A stretch of DNA of 64,000 bases from Actinopolymorpha rutila. Lineage in GTDB: Bacteria; Actinomycetota; Actinomycetes; Propionibacteriales; Actinopolymorphaceae. Positions 1-7,732 of this stretch are shown here, one piece after another. The notes under the pieces are model-generated. The model was not told the DNA's origin, ran no database searches, and saw only the letters and a list, made by a program, of their open reading frames with translations. How positions within the stretch are numbered: the stretch's first letter is position 1; each line of letters opens with the position of its first letter. The translations under genes and the position numbers were made by a program. The stretch is from the NCBI RefSeq assembly GCF_013407855.1, contig NZ_JACBZH010000001.1, positions 1,426,001 through 1,490,000 on the forward strand, given 5' to 3'.

Positions 1-1
1 G

Positions 2-694
2 TTCGGCGTCCTCAAGACCGGTAAGGAAGCCGACGTGTTCCTGATCGAACGCGGCGTGCCCGACGGTGCCGGCAGCGCCGGGAGCCGGTGTCTGTTGGCG
101 TCCAAGCGGTACCGCTCGGCCGACCACCGGCTCTTCCACCGCGACGCCGGCTATCTCGAGGGCCGGCGGTCACGGCGGACCCGCGACCAACGGGCGGTCG
201 AGAACCGCACCAACTTCGGCCGCAACCTGATCGCCCAGCAGTGGGCGGTCGCCGAGTTCGACGCGCTGAGCCAGCTGTGGACCGCGGGGCTGCCGGTGCC
301 CTACCCGGTCCAGCATCTCGGCACCGAGCTGCTGATGGAGTTCATCGGCTCCGCCGACGGCCAGGCGGCGCCCAGACTGGCGCAGCTACGACCGGAGCCG
401 GACCAGCTGGCCGACCTGTGGCGGCAGCTGCACGACGCCCTGGTCCTGCTCGGCCGCAACGGGTACGCCCACGGCGACCTGTCGGCGTACAACCTGTTGG
501 TGAACGACGGCGAGCTGATCCTGATCGACCTGCCTCAGTTGGTCGACGTGGTGACCAACCCACAGGGCCAGGAGTTCCTGCGCCGGGACGTGAAACGGAT
601 CTGCGAGTGGTTCGTGGCCCGGGGCATGGACCCCGACCTCGCCGCCGCCGACCGGCTGACCGCGGAGGTCCTCGAGGAGGCCGGCGCGAGCTGA
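2..694 (+). CDS. RIO-type serine/threonine kinase, 5' end outside window
   Basis: C-terminal 230 residues or so of a RIO1-like atypical protein kinase. The reading frame is open to the window edge and already contains the glycine-loop motif GKEADVF, so the true start lies upstream; the GTG at 35 is internal. Visible motifs in order are the ATP-anchoring lysine in ASKRY, the catalytic loop HGDLSAYN (catalytic Asp and Asn) and the metal-binding IDLPQ. All residues needed for phosphotransfer are present. Members of this family phosphorylate proteins or themselves in the cytosol; the bacterial substrate is generally unknown. A pentapeptide-repeat gene follows 32 bases later and may be cotranscribed. 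Confidence 0.85.
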   Translation, partial: FGVLKTGKEADVFLIERGVPDGAGSAGSRCLLASKRYRSADHRLFHRDAGYLEGRRSRRTRDQRAVENRTNFGRNLIAQQWAVAEFDALSQLWTAGLPVPYPVQHLGTELLMEFIGSADGQAAPRLAQLRPEPDQLADLWRQLHDALVLLGRNGYAHGDLSAYNLLVNDGELILIDLPQLVDVVTNPQGQEFLRRDVKRICEWFVARGMDPDLAAADRLTAEVLEEAGAS

Positions 695-726
695 CAGTCA
701 CGTGCGTTCGCCGCCATGATGGGGGG

Positions 727-1335
727 ATGGCGGCGAACGCGCAGACCACGGGGGAGACTTTCGACCGGCTCGACTGGTACGCCCGCGACTTCGAGGCGGA
801 GCGGTTCGTCGAGTGCGTGTTCCGCGAGGTCGACCTCACCGAGTCCCGCAGTCACGGCGCGTCGTTCGAGCGGTGTGAGTTCCACAACTGCCGGTTCAAC
901 GCCTCCGAGCACCGGGAGTCGGCGTTCGCGGGGTGTGAGTTCCGGCGTACTTCCTTCTTCTCCGCGGTCCTGGACGGCTGCAAGTTCACCGGCGCGACAT
1001 TCGTCGACTGCGTGTTCCGGCCGTTGACCGTACGCGGCGGTCAGTGGGGCGGGATCACGGCGCGGGGCGCCGACCTGACCGGGCTCGACCTGCGCGGCCT
1101 TCGGCTGGGCGACGCCGACCTGTCCGAGGCCAACCTGAACGGAGCGGTGCTGCGCGACGCGGACTTGTCGTTCGCCAGCCTGCGGGGCACGGTGCTCATC
1201 GAGGCGGACCTGCGCGGTGCCAACCTGCACGCGGTCGACCTGAGTGTGGCGAAGCTGGGTGACACCCGGCTCGACCTCGCCGGCGCGGTGCTGCTCGCGG
1301 AGTCACACGGCGCGCGCGTCGAAACGGCTGACTAG
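727..1335 (+). CDS. Pentapeptide-repeat protein
   Basis: A 202-residue protein. The ATG at 727 sits just behind a run of six G that can act as ribosome binding site; the frame is open further upstream only as a shadow of the kinase gene. The first 100 residues hold irregular F-x-x-C-x-F repeats (ECVF, RCEF, GCEF, GCKF, DCVF), and residues about 110-195 are clear A(D/N)LxX pentapeptides that should fold as a right-handed quadrilateral beta helix. Some relatives (Qnr, MfpA) mimic DNA and protect gyrase, but most have no known role and nothing here argues for a topoisomerase target. The last 33 bases overlap the end of the convergent gene. Confidence 0.85.
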   Translation: MAANAQTTGETFDRLDWYARDFEAERFVECVFREVDLTESRSHGASFERCEFHNCRFNASEHRESAFAGCEFRRTSFFSAVLDGCKFTGATFVDCVFRPLTVRGGQWGGITARGADLTGLDLRGLRLGDADLSEANLNGAVLRDADLSFASLRGTVLIEADLRGANLHAVDLSVAKLGDTRLDLAGAVLLAESHGARVETAD

Positions 1336-1599
1336 CCGAGCGGCGTCGATGGCCGCGGGATGCGGCAGCTCGTCGTACACCACGACCTGGGTGTGGCCGT
1401 CGTGGCCGTGGATCGCGGTGACGTCGGCGAGTGACTCGTAGACGTTGATCGAGGGTCGCGGCCCGCACCAGGCGAGGCTGACCTTTCCGTTGGGGTACAC
1501 GGTTCCCCACGCAACGACGCCCGTTCCCGAAACGCCCGTCGAGTCACGGTGTCGATACAGCTGGAAGCGACACGGCATGGTTGTCGCGCTGGTGGGCAT
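1303..1599 (-). CDS. Small hypothetical protein, actinobacterial family
   Basis: A 98-residue soluble protein of a small actinobacterial family that I recognise by pattern only: an N-terminal FQLYRHRDSTGVSGTGVVAWG segment, a strand pair around the phrase VYPNGKVSLAW, and a late VTAIHGHDGHTQVVVYD segment. No catalytic motif is visible and no function is assigned. A second possible start is the Met at codon 8 (MPCRFQLY). It is convergent with the pentapeptide-repeat gene and overlaps its 3' end by 33 bases. Confidence 0.65.
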   Translation of the reverse strand: MPTSATTMPCRFQLYRHRDSTGVSGTGVVAWGTVYPNGKVSLAWCGPRPSINVYESLADVTAIHGHDGHTQVVVYDELPHPAAIDAARLVSRFDARAV

Positions 1600-1757
1600 G
1601 AGCCCTTCCTCTCCATCACGCCATCACGTGCTCCGCGAAGTGGAGTCCTACGGGCCGCCGCGCAGGGAATGGGCCGGGGTCTACGGCGGCCCGTAGGGAC
1701 TCCTAGAGTGACAGGAGCACCACGTATGGTCAAGTAAGACTTCCAATGTAAATTTTC

Positions 1758-1772
1758 ATCAACCAAGTTGAT
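1758..1772. promoter_or_regulatory. Inverted repeat in promoter region of the DUF5753 regulator
   Basis: ATCAAC-CAA-GTTGAT, a perfect 6-bp inverted repeat with a 3-base spacer, in an AT-rich island about 100 bases upstream of the regulator start. It is the only such symmetry in this otherwise GC-rich 270-base intergenic stretch and is a candidate autoregulatory operator. The assignment is inference. Confidence 0.35.
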
Positions 1773-1871
1773 CTTCGCGTTCCGGGATTTCCCGACTGAT
1801 GTGGCATAAGTACTTGCCACACTCGGGCCCAAGGTCCAGACTTTTCGCAGTTACGCACCGGGGAGGCTCGC

Positions 1872-2762
1872 ATGCCCAGAGTGACCGGACCCACGATCTC
1901 GCGGTGGCGGCTCAGCAAGGAGTTGAGGCGGCTGCGCGAGGAGGCGGGACGCTCCTTCGACGACGCGGCAGAGCTTCTCGGATGCTCACCTTCGAAGATT
2001 CGCAAGATCGAGGCGGGTGAGGTCGGAATCGTGAAGGCGGAGCTGGATTCGCTGCTGGACCTCTACAAGGTCGACGACGAGGAGTTCTCAACGCTCCTGC
2101 GCGACCTGCAGAAGCTCGGCAAGCAGCGCGGATGGTGGGCTCCGCTGGGCTCACTCCCCAAGCAGTACAGCGTCTTCGTCGGGCTGGAGTCGGAGGCGTT
2201 GCGCATCCGGCAGTTCGAACCCCTCATGCTCCCGGGTCTGCTGCAGACCGAGGAGTACGCGAGTGCGCTCGACGCGATGTGCACGTTCCTCACCGCCGAC
2301 GAACAGGCGCGGGCGGTGAAGGTGCGGATGGCCCGCCAGGAGCAGTTCTGGGCGGAGGGCGCCGACGACGACCGCAGCCGGCTGTGGGTGATCGTCGACG
2401 AGGCGGCACTGCGCCGGCCGGTGGGCGGCAACCTGAGCATCATGCGCGGCCAGTTGCTGCGGGTGCTGGAGCTGTCCAACCACTGCATCTTCCAGGTGGT
2501 GCCGTTCGAGGCCGGCAGCTATCCCGGCACGTCCGGTCCGTTCACCATCTTCGACTTCGACGAGGACGTCCACTCACCCGTCGTCTTCACCGACGGACAC
2601 GCCGGCATCGCGCTCCTGGAGTCCGAGGCCGACGTCGACCGAGGTAACCGCGCGTTCGCGCACATGGCCGCCGTGGCGCTCAGCCCCACCGAGTCGGCCC
2701 GCAAAGTCGTGGCCATCGCATCGGAGATGGCCACCCAACAAGGAGGCGAAAATGAAAGTTGA
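1872..2762 (+). CDS. XRE-family regulator with DUF5753 domain
   Basis: A 296-residue cytosolic regulator. Residues about 15-60 form a lambda-repressor-like helix-turn-helix (SFDDAAELLGCSPSKIRKIEAG), and residues about 85-275 are the DUF5753 domain, recognisable from LEAGLR-type spacing and the LMLPGLLQTEEYASA motif. The ATG at 1872 follows GGGGAGG at good spacing. The downstream DUF397 gene overlaps by 11 bases, so translation is coupled. In Streptomyces such regulator/DUF397 pairs (WhiJ- and BldB-like) influence sporulation and secondary metabolism, and the pair has been compared to toxin-antitoxin modules. Which process this copy controls cannot be read from context. Confidence 0.9.
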   Translation: MPRVTGPTISRWRLSKELRRLREEAGRSFDDAAELLGCSPSKIRKIEAGEVGIVKAELDSLLDLYKVDDEEFSTLLRDLQKLGKQRGWWAPLGSLPKQYSVFVGLESEALRIRQFEPLMLPGLLQTEEYASALDAMCTFLTADEQARAVKVRMARQEQFWAEGADDDRSRLWVIVDEAALRRPVGGNLSIMRGQLLRVLELSNHCIFQVVPFEAGSYPGTSGPFTIFDFDEDVHSPVVFTDGHAGIALLESEADVDRGNRAFAHMAAVALSPTESARKVVAIASEMATQQGGENES

Positions 2763-2955
2763 CCTGTCCCGAGCACGATGGCGCAAGGCATCTGCCTCGG
2801 TCGGGATGTCGAACTGCGTGGAGGTCGCCGACCTCGGTGCGCAGCTGGCCGTCCGCGACTCCAAGGACCGGCAGGGCCCGAAGCTGGTCTTCGGCGCGGG
2901 CTCGTGGTCCAGCTTCGTCGGAGGCGCCAAGAAGGGCGAGTTCGACCTGCGCTGA
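2752..2955 (+). CDS. DUF397 small protein
   Basis: A 67-residue protein with the DUF397 layout: WRKASAS near the N-terminus, then NCVEVADLG, then VRDSKD, then the FGAGSWSSFVGGAK block. Start ATG at 2752 overlaps the 3' end of the DUF5753 regulator, and AAGGAGG lies immediately upstream inside that gene. DUF397 proteins are thought to act as partners or inhibitors of the cognate XRE regulator. A strong terminator follows 55 bases downstream, closing a two-gene operon. Confidence 0.9.
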   Translation: MKVDLSRARWRKASASVGMSNCVEVADLGAQLAVRDSKDRQGPKLVFGAGSWSSFVGGAKKGEFDLR

Positions 2956-3010
2956 GCAGGCACCGAGCAGGCACCGCCCTGAGCAGTTGATCCGGTAGAT
3001 CCGGCAACAG

Positions 3011-3045
3011 CACGAAACCCCCGGCCTCCCGCCGGGGGTTTCGTG
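3011..3045 (+). terminator. Rho-independent-type hairpin after DUF397
   Basis: Perfect 15-bp stem (CACGAAACCCCCGGC pairing with its complement at 3031-3045) and a 5-base loop CTCCC. The right arm contains GGTTTCGTGTG, the nearest thing to a T-tract. It closes the regulator/DUF397 operon and could also stop transcription arriving from the convergent enolase-superfamily gene. Confidence 0.85.
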
Positions 3046-3083
3046 TGTCGTACGCGAGTGCCGGCCGAGCGGCGCGGCGTGGC

Positions 3084-4343
3084 TCAGGCGGTCGCGTGCA
3101 CCGGGCCGCGCTGGGCGCGGGCGAACAGCTCCCTCCACTCGGCGGACCCGTCGTCCAGCCAGGCGTCCATCCGGACGCCGGGCTCCTGGACAGGATGGTT
3201 GCCGGCCAGGAAGTCGGTCCACATGTCGGCCATCCGCGCGTAGTGCACGGCACGCCCGGACGGCCAGACGACCGACAGGACGTGCCGGCGTTCGGGGAGG
3301 GTGTGCGGTGCCGGCATCCGGTAGCGCTCCAGCGCGTCCTGGTCCACCTCAACGCCCAGGCCCGGCCCGCCCGGCACCACGAGGTAGCCCTGCTCGACGC
3401 GCAGCGGGTCGACGATCAGGTCGTCGGCGTAGTTGTTGAGCGCGGTCACCGCGGGCCAGCGGGCGTGGGTGAGCACCGAGCCGAGGTGTGCCACCAGCGC
3501 GGTGGTGAGGCCTGCGCCCACCCACTGCAGCCAGAACGCCTTGCCGAACTCCGCGCAGATCGCGCCCCGGTGCAGTGCCGTCGCCACGCCGCCCTCGACG
3601 ACGAAGCCGTCACAGGTCTCCTGGCGTACGACGGCCTGGAACGGCTGCGCGGCGAGGTGCACCGCCAGCGGCCGGCCGATCCGGTCGCGAAGGTGGCGGT
3701 AGCCCTCCAGGTCCGCGTGCGGGATCGGGGTCTCGTAGATCGCCACCCGGTCGCGGCGGTCGAGCTCGCGCAGCACCGGCGCGGCGTCGCCGGCCGACAG
3801 CAGCATGGCGTTCCAGTCGATGTCCAGCCGGTAGTGCGGGGGAGTCACCGCACTCACCTGGTCGACCTGGGCGTAGACGTCCAGCCACGGGCGCGCCTTG
3901 AACTTGTGGAAGACATACCCGGCCGCGACCGCCTCCCTGGCCTCCTCGGCCAGCGCCTCCGGCGCCATCTTGGTGTTCCACCAAGCGATCGGGACGCGTT
4001 CGCGCACCTTCCGGCCGAGCAGGGCGGACACGGGTACGCCGAGTGCCTTCCCGACCAGGTCGTACATCGCCATCTGCAGGCCGGGGCCGAGCGAGTCGTC
4101 GCCCAGGAAGTCGGCCGGGTTGCCGCCGCGTACGCGCGCGGCCGCCTGATCGGGGACGAGTCCCCAGCCGTAGTGCAGCAGCGTCTCGCCCCACCCGACC
4201 AGGCCGGCGTCGGTGGTCACCTTCACCACCTCGATGACACCCCAGTCCCACACCAGGAGGGCGTTCCACTCCTGGCAGCGGGGTGTGAACGGCACGTTGA
4301 CGACGATGCGTTCGACGTCGGTGATCTTCAGCGGCGCACTCAT
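3084..4343 (-). CDS. Enolase-superfamily (mandelate racemase/muconate lactonizing-like) enzyme
   Basis: A 419-residue protein. The start ATG (complement of 4341-4343) is preceded by GAAAGGGTG. The N-terminal capping domain covers about residues 1-125 and the (beta/alpha)8 barrel follows. Superfamily residues seen are the KxK pair at 147/149 (HKFKA), the first metal ligand in DIDWNA (174-178) and the second in YETP (Glu204). The third metal ligand, normally an acidic residue on the next strand, aligns with VHLAA, which has His instead. The family abstracts an alpha proton from carboxylate sugars or acids; the substrate is not evident and there is no sugar-catabolic neighbour. It is transcribed divergently from the ABC-F gene. 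Confidence 0.8.
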   Translation of the reverse strand: MSAPLKITDVERIVVNVPFTPRCQEWNALLVWDWGVIEVVKVTTDAGLVGWGETLLHYGWGLVPDQAAARVRGGNPADFLGDDSLGPGLQMAMYDLVGKALGVPVSALLGRKVRERVPIAWWNTKMAPEALAEEAREAVAAGYVFHKFKARPWLDVYAQVDQVSAVTPPHYRLDIDWNAMLLSAGDAAPVLRELDRRDRVAIYETPIPHADLEGYRHLRDRIGRPLAVHLAAQPFQAVVRQETCDGFVVEGGVATALHRGAICAEFGKAFWLQWVGAGLTTALVAHLGSVLTHARWPAVTALNNYADDLIVDPLRVEQGYLVVPGGPGLGVEVDQDALERYRMPAPHTLPERRHVLSVVWPSGRAVHYARMADMWTDFLAGNHPVQEPGVRMDAWLDDGSAEWRELFARAQRGPVHATA

Positions 4344-4612
4344 CGGCACCCTTTCTCGGCTCGGCGGCTGTTCCTGCGTCCGGTTCCGCGTCTGTCCGGC
4401 GTACGGCGTTCGGTGCGTATCCATCCATCGTTGCCCAGGTCGGGCACGGCCGGAACGCCTCGGTCCGCCCTCAGCCAGGCGGGTCCACCGTCGGCCGGAC
4501 GGGGACGTGAGGGTGATCCACGCGAGCGGATAGCCTCGACTGCGGCGCGGCGGCCGGGTGCCCTCCAGTGATGGCCCGGCGCGGCCGGCGCCTCCACGAC
4601 AGAAGGGCACGG

Positions 4613-6508
4613 ATGGCGACCAACCTCGTCAACCTCGAACGGGTCGACAAGTCCTACGGCATCACGCCGCTGCTGGAGCAGGTGAGCCTCGGCGTCTCCG
4701 CGGGCGAGCGGATCGGCCTGGTCGGGCGCAACGGCGCCGGCAAGACGACCCTGCTGGGGTTGCTCGCGCGCACCGAGGAGGCCGACGCCGGGCGGGTCAC
4801 CCACAACCGCGGGCTGCGGGTTGGCGTGCTGGGGCAGCGCGACGACTTCGAGCCGGGCCGCACCGTCTCCGACGTCGTACTCGGCGACCTGCCCGCGCAC
4901 ACCTGGCTGTCGGACCGCCGGGCACGTGACGTGCTCACCGGCCTGCTCGCCGACGTACCCCTCGAACGCACCGTCGACGGCCTGTCCGGCGGCGAGCGGC
5001 GGCGGGCGGCGCTGGCCCGGCTGCTGGTCCGCGAGCACGATCTGGTCCTGCTCGACGAGCCGACCAACCACCTCGACATCGAGGTCACCGACTGGCTGGC
5101 GCAGCACCTGCGCGGGCGGTCGGAGGCGCTGGTGGCGGTGACGCACGACCGGTGGTTCCTGGACGCGGTGTGTACGACGACCTGGGAGCTGGCCGACGCG
5201 CAGGTCAACTCGTTCGAGGGTGGCTACGCAGCATACGTGCTGGCCCGGGCCGAACGCGACCGGATGGCCGACGCCTCCGAGTCCAGGCGGCAGAACCTCC
5301 TGCGCAAGGAGCTGGCCTGGCTGCGGCGCGGCGCGCCGGCCCGTACGTCCAAGCCGAAGTTCCGGCTGGACGCGGCGTCCGCGTTGATCGCCGACGAGCC
5401 GGACCCGCGGGACCAGCCGGCGCTGGCGAAGTTCGCCTCCGCCCGGCTCGGCAAGACCGTGGTGGACCTGAAGGACATCGACGTACGCCGCGGTGAGCGC
5501 GAGCTGCTGCGGGAGGTGAGCTGGCAGCTCGGCCCGGGCGAACGTATCGGCGTCGTGGGGGTGAACGGCGCCGGCAAGACGACCCTGCTCCGGCTGCTCG
5601 CCGGCGAGACCGAACCCGACCACGGCAAGGTGGCGTGGGGCCAGACCGTCCAGCTCGGCCACCTGTCGCAGGAACTCGGCACGCTCGACCCGGACGTGAC
5701 CGTGGCCGCCGCGGCCGAGGAGATCAAGCGGGTGGTCAAGCTGGCCCCCGACAACATCCGTCCGGGCGCGATCGGGCGCCGTCCGGTGCCGACCGTCGGG
5801 CCGGAGGTCACCGCGATCTCCCTGCTGGAACGCTTCGGCTTCCGCGGCGACCGGCTGCGCACCAGGGTTGGCGAGCTGTCCGGTGGTGAGCGCCGTCGGC
5901 TGGAGTTGTTGTGCCTGCTGCTCACCGAGCCCAACGTGTTGCTGCTGGACGAGCCGACCAACGACCTGGACATCGACACCCTGCAGGTCATCGAGGACTT
6001 CCTGGACGGCTGGCCGGGCTCGCTGGTCGTGGTGACGCACGACCGGTACTTCCTGGAGCGCACCTGCGACACGGTCTGGGCGCTGCTGGGTGACGGCCGG
6101 TTCGCGATGCTGCCCGGCGGTGTGGAGGAGTACCTCCAGCGGCGCCAGAACGGAGTGGGCGGACCGGCCGCCGGGAGCGCGGCCGGGGCGTCGCCGAGCG
6201 TGGCCGAGGCGCCGGGTGCTGCCGGCTCGGGAGCCGCCGGTTCGCCTGCGCCGGCGCAGGACGGCGCTGTGCGGCAGGCCTCGGCCGCCGACCAGCGGGC
6301 GGCGAAGAAGGAGCTGGCCAAGCTCGAACGCCAGCTCTCCCGGCTGACCGTCCGGGTCGACCAACTGCACAGCGCGCAGGCCGAACACGCCAGCGACTAC
6401 GAACGCCTGATGGAGCTGGACGGCGAACTACGCGGAGTCCAGGCGGAGAAGGACGAGGTCGAGACGCGCTGGCTGGAACTCGCCGAGTCCCTGGAGGGAA
6501 CGGCGTAG
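4613..6508 (+). CDS. ABC-F family ATPase
   Basis: A 631-residue cytosolic protein with two ABC ATPase domains and no membrane segments. Domain 1 has GRNGAGKTT, LSGGERRRAALARLL and LLDEPTNHLD. Domain 2 has GVNGAGKTT, LSGGERRRLELLCLL and LLDEPTNDLD. The linker contains RKELAWLRRGAPARTSKPK, typical of the Uup-like branch. After a Gly/Ala/Pro-rich spacer, the C-terminus is a basic then acidic coiled coil (about residues 560-631), again as in Uup. ABC-F proteins act on the ribosome as translation factors or antibiotic-protection factors, and Uup also affects DNA-related phenotypes. The short linker favours a housekeeping role over drug resistance. Start ATG follows AGAAGGG. Confidence 0.92.
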   Translation: MATNLVNLERVDKSYGITPLLEQVSLGVSAGERIGLVGRNGAGKTTLLGLLARTEEADAGRVTHNRGLRVGVLGQRDDFEPGRTVSDVVLGDLPAHTWLSDRRARDVLTGLLADVPLERTVDGLSGGERRRAALARLLVREHDLVLLDEPTNHLDIEVTDWLAQHLRGRSEALVAVTHDRWFLDAVCTTTWELADAQVNSFEGGYAAYVLARAERDRMADASESRRQNLLRKELAWLRRGAPARTSKPKFRLDAASALIADEPDPRDQPALAKFASARLGKTVVDLKDIDVRRGERELLREVSWQLGPGERIGVVGVNGAGKTTLLRLLAGETEPDHGKVAWGQTVQLGHLSQELGTLDPDVTVAAAAEEIKRVVKLAPDNIRPGAIGRRPVPTVGPEVTAISLLERFGFRGDRLRTRVGELSGGERRRLELLCLLLTEPNVLLLDEPTNDLDIDTLQVIEDFLDGWPGSLVVVTHDRYFLERTCDTVWALLGDGRFAMLPGGVEEYLQRRQNGVGGPAAGSAAGASPSVAEAPGAAGSGAAGSPAPAQDGAVRQASAADQRAAKKELAKLERQLSRLTVRVDQLHSAQAEHASDYERLMELDGELRGVQAEKDEVETRWLELAESLEGTA

Positions 6509-6543
6509 GCCGCTGCGGCCGGTGTGGGTGGGGTGTCTCGCCG

Positions 6544-6996
6544 TCAGCGGGGTTCCCAGGCCTGCGGGCTGTTCACCAGCCGGCGCAGGTGCGGTGAGAG
6601 CTTGCCGCTGACCACGTCGGCCAGGCTGGTCTCGTCGAGGACGCCGCGCACCGCCGCGCGGGTGGCCACCCACACCGTCTGCAGGTTGGCCGCCACTCCT
6701 TCGTACGACGCCTGCTCCGGGCGCATGCCACGAACCCCGGCGAGTGGACCGTCGACGGCGCGGATGACGTCGCCGACCGCGATCTCCTCGGCGGGGCGGG
6801 CGAGCCGGTAGCCACCCTCGGCACCGCGCAGGCTGCGGACGAGACCTGCCCGCCGCAGGTCACCGAGGATCGCCTCGAGGAACTTGTGCGGCAGCCCCTG
6901 GGCGTCCGCGAGCGCCTGCGCGGTGACCGTGTGGGGTACCGCGGCGAGTTCGAGCATGGCGCGGACGGCGTAGTCGGCGCGGGCCGAGATCTGCAC
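6544..6996 (-). CDS. Rrf2-family transcriptional regulator, cysteine-free
   Basis: A 150-residue winged-helix regulator with the classic Rrf2 N-terminus MQISARADYAVRAMLELA, the LPHKFLEAILGDLRRAGLV recognition region and the SLRGAEGGYRLAR wing. The protein contains no cysteine at all, so it cannot hold an iron-sulphur cluster like IscR, NsrR or RsrR; a CymR-like, ligand- or partner-sensing mode is more likely. Its gene is convergent with the ABC-F gene (35 bases between stops). No target gene can be named from context. Confidence 0.88.
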   Translation of the reverse strand: MQISARADYAVRAMLELAAVPHTVTAQALADAQGLPHKFLEAILGDLRRAGLVRSLRGAEGGYRLARPAEEIAVGDVIRAVDGPLAGVRGMRPEQASYEGVAANLQTVWVATRAAVRGVLDETSLADVVSGKLSPHLRRLVNSPQAWEPR

Positions 6997-7071
6997 GGGC
7001 TCATTCTGCCGTGCGCGCCTGGACGGTCGGACGGCCCGGTCCCCGACGCTGGGCGTGTCGAGTGCCTGGAT

Positions 7072-7611
7072 TCAGCTGCGTTCGTCGAACGGCCCGAGCA
7101 GCCGGCGCAGCAGGTCCGCGAGCTGGTCGCGGTCGGCGGCCGGCAGCCCGGCCAGCAGTTCGCGTTCGTGGGCGAGCAGATCGGCGAGGGCGGTGTCCAC
7201 CCGGTCGCGGCCCTTCGGGGTGAGCCGGACCCGTACGCCGCGGCGGTCGGCGGGGTCCGGACGGCGTTCGACCAGGTCCTTGGCGGCCAGCCGGTCGATC
7301 CGGTTGGTCATGGTTCCGCTGGTGACGAGGGTCTGGGTGAGCAGCCGGCCGGGGGAGAGTTCGTACGGCGTGCCGGCGCGGCGCAACGCGGTGAGGACGT
7401 CGAACTCCCACGACTCCAGATCGTGGGTGGCGAAGACCAGCCGCCGGGCACGGTCGAGGTGGCGCGCCAGCCGGGTCACCCGGGACAGGACCTCGAACGG
7501 CGACACGTCGAGGTCGGGCAGCTCCCGGCGCCACGCGGTCACCAGCCGGTCGACCTCGTCCTGTCCCGGCGCGCCCGCTGGTTTCCGGCGCGCCGGCTCG
7601 TTGCTGTCCAC
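7072..7611 (-). CDS. MarR-family transcriptional regulator
   Basis: About 180 residues with a MarR winged helix: dimer helices at both ends, the recognition region TQTLVTSGTMTNRIDRL and the wing DPADRRGVRVRLTPKG. The start is uncertain. A GTG at 7611 is chosen; an in-frame TTG at 7635 would add eight residues and reach into the operator. The gene is divergent from the methyltransferase gene, and two near-palindromic sites of MarR type lie between them, so autoregulation and control of the methyltransferase operon are likely (inference). No redox cysteine of the OhrR type is present. Confidence 0.88.
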   Translation of the reverse strand: MDSNEPARRKPAGAPGQDEVDRLVTAWRRELPDLDVSPFEVLSRVTRLARHLDRARRLVFATHDLESWEFDVLTALRRAGTPYELSPGRLLTQTLVTSGTMTNRIDRLAAKDLVERRPDPADRRGVRVRLTPKGRDRVDTALADLLAHERELLAGLPAADRDQLADLLRRLLGPFDERS

Positions 7612-7638
7612 GACGTCCAGCCTAGGGGGTGTCAAGAC

Positions 7639-7687
7639 TCTTGACGTCGAGATACCGACTCGGGCAAGCTATCTCGACGTCAAGATA
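7639..7687. promoter_or_regulatory. Two near-palindromic MarR-type operators
   Basis: TCTTGACGTCGAGATA at 7639-7654 is repeated as its exact reverse complement at 7670-7685, separated by 15 bases. Each arm is itself a near-palindrome centred on GACGTC, and the second extends to an 18-base site at 7670-7687 with one mismatched pair. This architecture, two dimer sites about 31 bases centre to centre, sits between the divergent MarR and methyltransferase genes. Similar TCTTGAC-type palindromes are known for actinobacterial MarR regulators of the PecS/TamR sort; the match here is by pattern. Confidence 0.75.
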
Positions 7688-7732
7688 AATCGGTGCCCTG
7701 TTGGTGGGCACGACTCTCACGGGAGGCAGCGG

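Noticed and set aside
4340..6388. 682-residue complement frame over the ABC-F gene
   Set aside because: Long only because the GC-rich opposite strand lacks stops; His/Gln/Arg-rich composition typical of antisense frames.
6509..6543. GGCCGC-T-GCGGCC symmetry between ABC-F and Rrf2 genes
   Set aside because: The hairpin would need a one- to three-base loop; not a credible terminator.
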